Part shown: positions 44,128 to 52,843 of the stretch, piece after piece
How positions within the stretch are numbered: position 1 is the first letter of the stretch
How the letters are laid out: every line of letters begins with the position of its first letter
NCBI GenBank assembly: GCA_037355855.1
Contig: CM074759.1
Location: 434,001-498,000, forward strand
Direction of reading: 5' to 3'
Length of the DNA stretch: 64,000 bases
From: Pseudo-nitzschia pungens
Lineage: Eukaryota > Bacillariophyta > Bacillariophyceae > Bacillariales > Bacillariaceae
The notes under the pieces: generated by a model
Told to the model about the DNA's origin: nothing
The model's database searches: none
What the model saw: only the letters and a program-made list of their open reading frames with translations
Program-made: the position numbers and the translations under genes

Positions 44128-44935
44128 GCTTTTCTGTTTGACGGTGGTGACTGATCAGTTGGGAAGTGAGGTGATTAGTATTTCGAAATGTGCTATTTTT
44201 GTTGTTGTACTGAAGTGGTTTTCATATGTTGTGTAGTGAAGCAGTTTCCGATACTGTACGGTACCATGATAATTATTTTCAAAATGGCAGAACAAAAATA
44301 TGAAGCACCGTCTGATGACAATGACGATGAGGAAGTGGATGTGGATGTGGAATTGGAATGACTGAGTAATGAATACAGTAAATAATAATAATAGTACGAA
44401 GTAAGGTTAACCTTCGTTAATCGAATCCAATCGATTAATGGTGATGTCGCCGATCATGTCTTCGAGCTCGAACATCCTGGTACTGTTTGTACGTACAAGT
44501 AGATCTGAAACAAATAGAACAAATTGAAAATACTGGTTGCAATGACGCACGAATTAAGTTACCATTAGAAGTACTTCGTAAACCTTATGAGTTACTTATG
44601 CTGTTTGTTTTTTGTTACGAATATCGCTATCCTAACCTTACTCGTATGTAGCACTTGTACTACTACTTCGTATTATTTTTCAGACGTGTAGATCGAAACG
44701 TGGATACCTAAAGGTGCGTAAGGGGAACGATGGATAATAGATACGAGTACCGGTACGTACCAGGTAAGGACTCGTAAGCTTACCGACGCCATCATGATGC
44801 AGTAAGATTTTAAGATTAACCTCCATCAACTTGTCGCACTGCTGTACGTACAGTGAAAACCTTACTAGCGCATGAGCATCATTATTATTTTTTGGAAATA
44901 ATTCTACCGTACGAGGTAAGACCTTACTGCAGTAG
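44128..44935. other. Intergenic, 5' region of the hydrolase and 3' region of the next minus-strand gene
   Basis: No gene. GTAAGG/CCTTAC words are found about 44396-44413, 44580-44590, 44632-44642 and 44868-44925. A GATGTGGAT microrepeat is at about 44336-44353. Confidence 0.5.
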
Positions 44936-45991
44936 TTACTTTTTCTCGTCGGGATGTTGTTGCGTAGACTGCGGAGAAACCCGAAGCGTAACAGGGATGC
45001 TCTCTCCCTTGGAGTTGCACTTGTTGCACTCCCTTATGCAACCGCACAGAGCACCTGTTGCCACACAAACTAAAAGCAGCACAAATATTGCATGGGTCGT
45101 GATCGGCGTGGGAGGTTCGGCGGGAATGGGGGGTGCCGTCATGATGCAGGGCTGATCGGCGTCCTCGCCATAGGCGAGACACGTATCCGGGTTCAGGACC
45201 GGAAGATCGAGCGCGTTCTGGAGAAACCACGATTCGGTCTTGCGCAGGGAAGCGGCATAGGGAGCCAAAGCTCCGGTCGTCGGTGGCGAGAGCAAAGAGT
45301 TGCACGACGGTTGCGCACGATCGGTGCTGTCCGCTGGGACCGTGCAGGTCCGGAATTTGGCGGCGTCTCTGGCGTCCATGCGTTTCGTGAAGGAGGCTTG
45401 TTGCAGGGGCAGGTACGAGGCTAACGATGGATTGTTGGCGTCCGGTGTGGTAGGACACGCGCTTCCGGCGGCTTCTCCTCCATATGCCACGTTGGTGAAG
45501 GATACGAGGACCGTTGTGTCGTCGTTGTTCTCTTCTTCGCTTGTGGTTGTGGTGTCTTGCGCAATGTGCTCCACCCGAAAGAGGTTGCACCGTACTTCGT
45601 CGCTATCCTGTGTCCGGCTCCACCAATACCCCACCCCCACGTCGATGCAATGCCAACCAGCCACGGTATCCGAGGCCGTTCCGGTGATTTCAAGCGTCGG
45701 TGATTCCGAATCCACAGGCCAGAAGTCGTGGACGCCATCGTTGTCCATTTCCATAGTGAGGGGAAGGGGTTCGTAACCGGTGCGTGCACAATAACTTCCT
45801 TCCTCCCACAATCCGACCAATTCCGCTGGTGGAGATACCATTGGCATCGAAGAAGTACTGTTGTCGGATCTGGCGTCGAACACAACCGTGCAGGATGGGT
45901 TTGTTGCCTCATCATCGTTTCCTTCTCCAACTACGGGATGGAACACGACAGCGAGACAAAAAAGACGGATTGTTTGTTTCATAGATTTCAT
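44936..45991 (-). CDS. Type I membrane or secreted protein, unknown, Cys-rich ectodomain
   Basis: The 351-aa protein starts at the first ATG (the longer frame begins with TTG). It has a signal peptide (about 1-22), then an ectodomain with about ten Cys, WHCIDVGVGYWWSR, and acidic low-complexity loops. One membrane helix follows (about 304-325, IFVLLLVCVATGALCGC), then a short basic/polar tail with CNKCNSKGES. No family is recognised. The topology suggests a cell-surface or endomembrane receptor-like protein. It lies downstream of the hydrolase on the same strand, with an 808-bp gap. Confidence 0.7.
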   Translation of the reverse strand: MKSMKQTIRLFCLAVVFHPVVGEGNDDEATNPSCTVVFDARSDNSTSSMPMVSPPAELVGLWEEGSYCARTGYEPLPLTMEMDNDGVHDFWPVDSESPTLEITGTASDTVAGWHCIDVGVGYWWSRTQDSDEVRCNLFRVEHIAQDTTTTSEEENNDDTTVLVSFTNVAYGGEAAGSACPTTPDANNPSLASYLPLQQASFTKRMDARDAAKFRTCTVPADSTDRAQPSCNSLLSPPTTGALAPYAASLRKTESWFLQNALDLPVLNPDTCLAYGEDADQPCIMTAPPIPAEPPTPITTHAIFVLLLVCVATGALCGCIRECNKCNSKGESIPVTLRVSPQSTQQHPDEKK

Positions 45992-47453
45992 TTTCAGATT
46001 TTGTTGTTCTGGATTTTTGTTCAAAATTGATGTTTTTATGAGCCTAACATACAGAAACGAACAGAGATTTCATTTCAACCTTGACGAAGAATGAAGGAAA
46101 ATTCAGGATTGTGTGACAGTGTTTTGGAAGGGAAACTCCGCCGCGAAGGAATGATGAAACTTCACTCATGACGACAAACTTCAATGTTCCTTAAATAATC
46201 AAAACTTTAAAACTCCAGAAGATAATTGTGGTGGCGTGACATCTCTTTTCGTTTCGTGTCTGGGAATATACCGGGTATTGCTCGAGCTCGAATTGGTTAA
46301 TTAAAAAGATATTGATTATCAGTACTTAAGATGGTTGCATTTTGAATACGTACCGTACGGTAACCTTAGTCATAGATGAGGTTAATTCAATCGAGCTGGG
46401 TCGTGTTCATCATAAGGTTTACCCATCAGGCTCCAACAGTAAGGTTTTTTTAATGTTACGCGAGCGAAGAACAATGCATGCAATGTCATAACGAAGTAAG
46501 TTACTAAGCACCAGTATTTTTCTCCTCAATTGTATAGTACTACTACTATTACTATTATTTCTGTTTGTACTACTAGTAATGATTGAGGACATGATACTCG
46601 TACTATCTTTCCCCTCCATTCAGAAATTCATTTTCATTTCTTCTTGCAACTTTAAAATACAATATGATGGCAAACAAGTGGACGTTGAATCAACAAACGA
46701 CTGGTAGCACAAGTACTAAAAAGAATTTTTTCGAAGGGGGGGGGAGAAGATAGTAGCACTACTACAAAGAACAAGAACAAGCTTGAAGAATTGTCCCTCC
46801 TCTTGTGATTGTCAATGCATCCTCTTCCTTATGATCATAAAAAGTCATACAACTACTAGTAGTAAGATTACTGCTCGTCCTGCTACTCTACTAGTATTCA
46901 TTCTTGTCCTTGTACTTATAGTACCGTATGGTAGTAATGATCTTTGAAGTAGCAATAATGCCCTCACTTGTGCCTTTGAACAAGAACGAGTGGCGGCATA
47001 TTTTTTTGAAAATTCGTCTTGACGGTGATTTAGAATTATGGGTTAATCTTGCTGCCATTCACTTGCCCATGCCCAAGAATTTTGTTTTACGAAGTAGTAA
47101 ACTCCAACCCTAGTAGAAAATGATACATTAGGTATGTTGTATGTTCCACATACCGTAGATAATTTTGCACGATTGAAAGGGCACAGCAAACCCGCAAAAC
47201 CAAGACAGTTTTCTTCATGAAGATGAAGGCTTTAATATTTGCGTCTTGTTGAGTCCCAGGTTGAAGATTATTTATGTTTTTAATACTCGTACTCATTGTG
47301 CGGCATGCAACACCGAAAAGTAATGAGATCTTATTAAGCACGAAGGTTACCGTACCCGTTGAATGAACAACAAACTATTGCGACATAGGACATGACACAC
47401 GACGAAGCCAATGCACACGTATTCGAGCTCTCACAAAATTATAGTAAGGATCA
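45992..47453. other. 1.5-kb intergenic interval
   Basis: No supported gene. CGGTAACCTTA, AAGGTTTACC and GAAGGTTACCGTACC words occur at about 46358-46368, 46411-46446 and 47343-47356. TAG/ACT arrays are at about 46536-46578 and 46853-46893. Confidence 0.55.
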
Positions 47454-48497
47454 ATGTATCGACAGCCAACAAAAACGAATAATTGTACCGCAAGCCTTCC
47501 AAGAAGACAAGGTGAAAACGAAAAAATGTCATACGGTGATCACAGTATGAATAGAAATACCTCAAGTAAGCATTCAATCCAAATAGTGCTGCCACCAAAA
47601 CCCGGATATGAGAATGTTAAGAACGAAGACAAGATGGATGTTTGTGCTTTAACTCTGGCTTGCCTCGCCCAAGACCCAAATTTACCATCATCAAAGCTTC
47701 CTTTTGCATGGAAACTCTACGAAATGCTCGAGACTGTCCATAGAAATGAAGTCGATACCGAAATCGTGTCGTGGGTGGACCAAGGGGAAGCCTTCAAGAT
47801 CCACGATGTCGAGAGATTTGTGGAAGAAATCGTTCCAAAGTACTTTAAACAATCCAAGTACAAGTCCTTTCAACGTCAGCTCTATTTCTATGGGTTTACT
47901 AGAACCAGCGCAGCGGCAAAACGCGGGCAAACGGTTGGTTCTTACCGACATCCGAACTTTGTTCGTGGGAAGAAAACATTGTGTTTGTCCATGCAACCAA
48001 AGAAGTCCAAGAAACGAAAGACTAGCAGCAAAGACAGTCCTTCTTCCGATTCCACATCCTCAGATTGCAATGCCTCTCGGCAAAGACAAAATGGTTACGC
48101 GACACCTCGGCTCAAAAATGATGTGATAAACGGCATCAATAACGACGATACAACACCCATCCCTTTGACACATCAAACTGCAAATTACGATGCAAAATCC
48201 ACCGGTATTTTAAACAGAGAACGTGCAAACGTGTATCGCGATCATCAAGCCAAAAAATCATCTTATTTTCGTCAGCAAATCCAGCTCCAAAAACTTCAGC
48301 GCGAACAATTTTTACACTTGCTTGGCGATCAACAGTCTTCGTGGTCCGAGCATGGTCAGTCAAACGGCGAGGAACGAATAAGACAACAGCACAGGTTAGA
48401 CGCAGACGATCAACCATGCTCTGTCTTTGGGGGAATGACATTTCATTCCGTACGCAAGAGACGTTCTTTAAGAGATCATCAACAAAATCATGTGTAA
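47454..48497 (+). CDS. HSF-type DNA-binding domain transcription factor
   Basis: A 347-aa single-exon protein. Residues about 80-178 form the heat-shock-factor winged helix: P-F-A-W-K-L-Y-E-M-L, IVSWVDQGEAFKIHD, FVEEIVPKYFKQSKYKSFQRQLYFYGF and SYRHPNFVRGKK. The aromatic YFKQSKY..FQRQLYFYGF recognition helix is typical of the very large diatom HSF family, whose members mostly have a single domain. It is followed by a lysine-rich nuclear signal (KKSKKRK) and a Gln/Lys coiled segment (FRQQIQLQKLQREQFLHLLG) that may serve oligomerisation. An alternative start at the second Met, MSYGDH, is possible. The role in stress response versus other regulation is unknown. Confidence 0.88.
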   Translation: MYRQPTKTNNCTASLPRRQGENEKMSYGDHSMNRNTSSKHSIQIVLPPKPGYENVKNEDKMDVCALTLACLAQDPNLPSSKLPFAWKLYEMLETVHRNEVDTEIVSWVDQGEAFKIHDVERFVEEIVPKYFKQSKYKSFQRQLYFYGFTRTSAAAKRGQTVGSYRHPNFVRGKKTLCLSMQPKKSKKRKTSSKDSPSSDSTSSDCNASRQRQNGYATPRLKNDVINGINNDDTTPIPLTHQTANYDAKSTGILNRERANVYRDHQAKKSSYFRQQIQLQKLQREQFLHLLGDQQSSWSEHGQSNGEERIRQQHRLDADDQPCSVFGGMTFHSVRKRRSLRDHQQNHV

Positions 48498-48761
48498 AAA
48501 ATACAAGAACAGCTAATAGTTAATTATGTTTTTGATACTCTCCGAGTCCATAGAATATTGGTAATGAATTGGTTTTCTAAAGGTTTCTTACGTGCATCTT
48601 TTCGAACTGTGCATCATGCAACTAGGTAAATGCACGATATTCTGGCGAATCCGATTCATTTCAATGGTGAAATGGTTTGCAGTTGGTATGGTCAAAGAAG
48701 CAGGGCACTTCTTCGGAGCTATTCACGGTCACGTTTTTCTCGAACCAGTCGTTCTTATCTC

Positions 48762-51700
48762 TCACCTACGTTTTTGGAAATAACTTCTGGTGGTCAATTG
48801 AAGGTTGCAGTCACTTTGAATGAAAGCCGCATCGTCTAACTCGCAATCTGTCTCCAAAGAGGAAAGCACTTGTTTGGAGCTATTCGTGTCAGTTCTTTCT
48901 TCAATATAGTCCTTGAGGTCGCTGACTTGCGCATTTGGAAAGACAGAAAGCTCCAATTCTGAGTTATCCGGCAGTTTCACGATAACAGTAGATGGCATCA
49001 CTGTCAAGACGTCTCCAGAAGAAGGTCTGAAGCTGTCGGTCACAACAACACCATCTTCACAGTTCACAAGGCGTAAGTCACTAACCGGAATGCCAGACGC
49101 CTCAGATACTTCTTTCTTTATATCTGAAGTACCTTTCGTTGCATCGATCTCAATCCTCATCGGAGTGAGATCTGGTGTGATTACAAAAAATGAATTCATG
49201 CTGTCGTCTTCATCTTCGCCGTGAAAAGAGGCCGAGTCAGAGTCAGAATCATCACTGAACTCATCTTCGCCTTTATCTGATGACAGGAGGAATTCAAGCG
49301 GTGTCATCACAGCTGTATCCTCCGTAACACTTGTATCGTTTGACTTTGATACGGATGAGTTGGGCGAAGGGGAGTCTTCTTCTGGCAATGGCTCTCGTGA
49401 ATGGTAGGAGGAAAAGTAACCCTCCCGCGAATGGATGGATGAAACAAAATCCCAAAAGCCATTTGCGCCTTCATTTTCGTCGTCACTTTCGTCATAACTT
49501 TCTTCTCCGTCAGTGTCCTCGTCGTCATTCGCATTTTCAGCGAAAGACGAATTATTGTTTGGTACCACTGTGAGTTCCCGATCATACAAGTCCTTGTGGC
49601 AAATAATGGTAATAATATCATCATATGTCATTCGGGTGACATCCTCACCGTCAATGGCGACGATCCAGTCACCAACAGAAAGCTGATCCTTCAATGCACT
49701 AGAGGCTTGTACTCCCAACACAACACATCCAGTGGAATCAATCTTATCTGCTAACATTAGCCCAAGCTTTCCTGCGGGAGCAATGACGGTTTTGGCCTCA
49801 GCATTTCTTTTCGCTTCTGCTCCGGCCTCGGCTTTGGCTTTGGCAGCTGCTTCCTCCTCGGCTTTTTTCGCGGCCGCCTTCGCTTTTGCCTTGGCTTCTA
49901 CTCTTTCCCAAACTCTCTCTGCTTTTTTCTTCGCCTCCGCTGCTGCTCTGGCAGCTTCCTCTTCTTCTGCTTTCATTGCGGCAACAATCTTAGCTTTGGC
50001 TTCTTCGGTCTTTTTCTTTGCCTCAGCGGCAGCCTTGGCTTTTGCGTCGGCCTCGTTCTTGGTTGCCTCAGCAGAAGCCTTGGCTTCCGAATCTTCCTCA
50101 TTATCCGCTTGGTTTGAGGCTGTTACATCAGAAACAGATTCTTCACAAGTTGCATCAGCTTCAGTCTTCAATTCTGTCTCACATTCTACTGTCTCGCGTT
50201 CTTCGTCAGCTTGAGAGGCAATTTCTTCTTCTACTTCCTTCGCAGCCTTGACTTTCGCCTTGTTTTCCTTGCTTTGCCGTTCTTCCTCTGATTTTTTCTT
50301 AGCTTCAGCAACTACCTTGGATTGGGCTTCAGCAGATGCTTTCGCTTTAGCAACAGCCTCATCCTTCGCTTTCTTTGCAGCATCAGCTTCGGCCTTAGCT
50401 TTCGCGACGGCAGCTTCTGCTTCTTTCTGTTGCCGGTCAATCTCTGCTTTTCTACATGCTTCGGCATCTGCTTGGACTTTTGCCACCAGTTCTGCCTCGG
50501 TTGTGATAGCTGTCTTGGTTTTGTCCTCATCTTCCTCCTCGCCGTCTATTGCTACTGTTCTTTCCGAGGCTTCGAGTTGTTTCCGAACCTCTTGTGCCTT
50601 CTTCATCTTCGCTTCAAGTGCAGCGCTTTCATTGTCTTCGAATCCTTTGTTTTCCACTTTTTCTTGTGCATCGTGTTCTGAATCTTTCTTCTTCGTCTTT
50701 TTCGATTCGCCTTTCGTCAACCTTCTTCTGGATTCAGATTTCGTCAAGCGTTTCTTCGAATCAGATTTCGTCAAGCGTTTCTTCGAATCAGATTTCGTTA
50801 ACTTTCTCTTCGATTCAGATTTCGTTAACTTACTCTCGTCTTTTTCCGTCGTTTTCTTGGATTTCTCCTTTGTCTTTTTCTTTCCCTCGCATGTGGAGGA
50901 CGTCATGCTAAAACAACTTTCTTCATCTCCGTTTTTCTTCGATTCAACTGATTTTTCCTTCGTCTTCTTTTTCTTCTTACCCTCGCCTGTGGAAGATGTC
51001 TTGCTGACTATACTTTCCTCGTCTCCACTTTTCTTCTTTGGCTTTTTCTTACCCTCGCCTTTGGAAGAAGCCTTGCTGATTATACTTTCCTCGTCTCCGC
51101 TCTTCTTCTTTGCTTTCTTTGGCTGTTTCGCCTTTTCATTTTCAGCCGTAAGGGTAAGATTCGTATTACTCGTGTCGATAATCATTAACTGAAGTACAGC
51201 TCGGTCTTGGATTCTGTACTTGCAAATTGGATGACCCCTCTGCAGTGATACATCTTCATGGTATAGACGCAGTCGTTTCGATTCAGAAATATTTTCGGTG
51301 TACTCCTGTACTCCATCTGATATCAATCGAGAAGAAATCAATTCCTCGAGGTGGTCCACAGTACATTCCACATCGACCGCGTCTTCCAAAAAGATAATTT
51401 GTCCGCTGGGCAAACGCACATACAACGAAATCGCTGCCAACTCAAGAAACACAGAAGGACTTTTGCTCTTGTTACCTCCGTCGATGCCGAGGGATTTCAG
51501 AGTTCGCTCTTGAAAGTTCTCTTCATCGTAGCTGCTCTTATCGTCATCAACTACCCAATATGTAGAAGATGAGGATGACGATGAGTTGGACGATACAATT
51601 GCTAAGCGAATGTTGCCGGACGGAATGCCCCGCATTTTCTGAATCTTTGTCTTGCAGGAAGAGATTTGGGTAGATGGCTCTACCTGTATCCAGAAAGTTT

Positions 51701-51914
51701 CACCGTAAGGTTGCTTTCGGACCGTCAACGAAAAACTTTTCAAGCTAGCACCGCCATGCTTGTCCTTACTTTTACTTTTGCTGGTCTTGGAGGAAGTTGT
51801 TGAGCTTTTCTTCTTTGTCTTTGTCTTTTTCTTTTTCTTCAACTCTTTGCTGACCTTCGAGTCTGTATCTGAGCCAACAAGATGCTCATTTTCAGCGACG
51901 GACGATTTCGCCAT
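48762..51914 (-). CDS. UBL-UBL/Lys-repeat/coiled-coil/PDZ/UBL-UBL multidomain protein
   Basis: A 1050-aa single-exon protein of a novel-looking architecture. Order: Lys-rich start (about 25-55); two ubiquitin-like folds (about 58-158 and 159-243, with VRKQPYGETFWIQVEP and YVRLPSGQIIFLED); three KKSGDEESI-x-SK-x-SS units (about 265-335); five KLTKSDSKKR-type 9-10-aa repeats (about 355-405); a long A/K/E-rich coiled coil (about 415-710); a PDZ domain (about 711-800, GKLGLMLADKIDSTG, then VGDWIVAIDGEDVTRMT); an acidic Ser-rich linker; two ubiquitin-like folds at the C-terminus (about 905-967 and 972-1045). The ends lack the GG of processable ubiquitin. A scaffold role is inferred. It is convergent with the HSF-like gene (265 bp between stops). 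Confidence 0.75.
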   Translation of the reverse strand: MAKSSVAENEHLVGSDTDSKVSKELKKKKKTKTKKKSSTTSSKTSKSKSKDKHGGASLKSFSLTVRKQPYGETFWIQVEPSTQISSCKTKIQKMRGIPSGNIRLAIVSSNSSSSSSSTYWVVDDDKSSYDEENFQERTLKSLGIDGGNKSKSPSVFLELAAISLYVRLPSGQIIFLEDAVDVECTVDHLEELISSRLISDGVQEYTENISESKRLRLYHEDVSLQRGHPICKYRIQDRAVLQLMIIDTSNTNLTLTAENEKAKQPKKAKKKSGDEESIISKASSKGEGKKKPKKKSGDEESIVSKTSSTGEGKKKKKTKEKSVESKKNGDEESCFSMTSSTCEGKKKTKEKSKKTTEKDESKLTKSESKRKLTKSDSKKRLTKSDSKKRLTKSESRRRLTKGESKKTKKKDSEHDAQEKVENKGFEDNESAALEAKMKKAQEVRKQLEASERTVAIDGEEEDEDKTKTAITTEAELVAKVQADAEACRKAEIDRQQKEAEAAVAKAKAEADAAKKAKDEAVAKAKASAEAQSKVVAEAKKKSEEERQSKENKAKVKAAKEVEEEIASQADEERETVECETELKTEADATCEESVSDVTASNQADNEEDSEAKASAEATKNEADAKAKAAAEAKKKTEEAKAKIVAAMKAEEEEAARAAAEAKKKAERVWERVEAKAKAKAAAKKAEEEAAAKAKAEAGAEAKRNAEAKTVIAPAGKLGLMLADKIDSTGCVVLGVQASSALKDQLSVGDWIVAIDGEDVTRMTYDDIITIICHKDLYDRELTVVPNNNSSFAENANDDEDTDGEESYDESDDENEGANGFWDFVSSIHSREGYFSSYHSREPLPEEDSPSPNSSVSKSNDTSVTEDTAVMTPLEFLLSSDKGEDEFSDDSDSDSASFHGEDEDDSMNSFFVITPDLTPMRIEIDATKGTSDIKKEVSEASGIPVSDLRLVNCEDGVVVTDSFRPSSGDVLTVMPSTVIVKLPDNSELELSVFPNAQVSDLKDYIEERTDTNSSKQVLSSLETDCELDDAAFIQSDCNLQLTTRSYFQKRR
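50730..50850 (-). repeat. 27-nt tandem coding repeat (LTKSDSKKR units)
   Basis: On the plus strand the word TTCGAATCAGATTTCGTCAAG recurs with a 27-nt period (about four copies, the last two slightly diverged), encoding K-x-L-T-K-S-[DE]-S-K on the minus strand. The near identity suggests recent tandem expansion. Confidence 0.75.
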
Positions 51915-52843
51915 GCTCTCTGGAAACGACTTCAGCTTCGTGTGAGGTATCTCCTATGGTAATTCAATAGAGAGCAAAAGAGAGGTATTTTCGTGCTTGT
52001 TTTGTTTCAAATCAAGTTCTGAGTTGTGGAGATACCGCGTGGATTCGTTGTTCTCAGATTCTTCACCAGTGCTGCGGTGTAGAGAATTTTTTCGGTCTAT
52101 CTCGAGTTGCTCGCACATAATTGATAGCTAAGTCAGTTTTTGTCAATTGTCGTTTTGTCCGTTTGATGGAGAAGCTGGGGCTAGCGAAACATTGATAGAA
52201 CTGTGTGTCCTTTTCAATCCAAAATATCTCCCGCAACTGGCAAGTCAAATTGTCAAGCGGCATCGAACGCCGATTTTTTCATGTGTGATTAAAGGAATGT
52301 TTGAAAAAGCACGGATCCAAAACAGTCATACCGGTACGAGTAGGGTCACATTTTGATTAAGTCTTTCATGCGGTATGAAGCCCAAAATGACATTATCACA
52401 ATAGAATGATAATTTTGGGTCGCGCGCGCCCTTTTACAATTTTTTGTGTCACACAATGGCGTCGGTGGCCTTAAAAATCCAGTCTCGAACTTTCAGGTCG
52501 AGGCAGTCGAATCACTAATTGGACGGGACCTATCAATTCCAGTCAAAGATTTTCGAGTCACGGATTCCATCCCGACCGAGTAAAAGCCAATCAATGTCTG
52601 AGTGATGGATTCCATTCTTTTGACCTACCGGTAACCAGACGTCAGTTTTTCTTTTTTGATGTGTCTGCAAAAACAATCATCATTCACACTAGATGATTCA
52701 CACCACCATCCACAATTTCAGAACCCCAACTTTCTCAAAAAATCCGAACTACGGGGTCGGCGATCAAAAGAGCTCATTTTCGGCTGTCGGACGGCGTTCA
52801 AACAGAATTGAATTGGTGCGCTTCGGTATTGCAAGGGTCGAAA
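51915..52843. promoter_or_regulatory. Divergent promoter region between UBL/PDZ gene and PPR gene
   Basis: This 929-bp region separates two gene starts on opposite strands. No specific motif was recognised. Confidence 0.45.

Noticed and set aside
49732..51192. Long plus-strand frames opposite the UBL/PDZ gene
   Set aside because: They are Ser/Phe/Ala-rich mirror images of the Lys/Ala/Glu coiled coil on the true strand.
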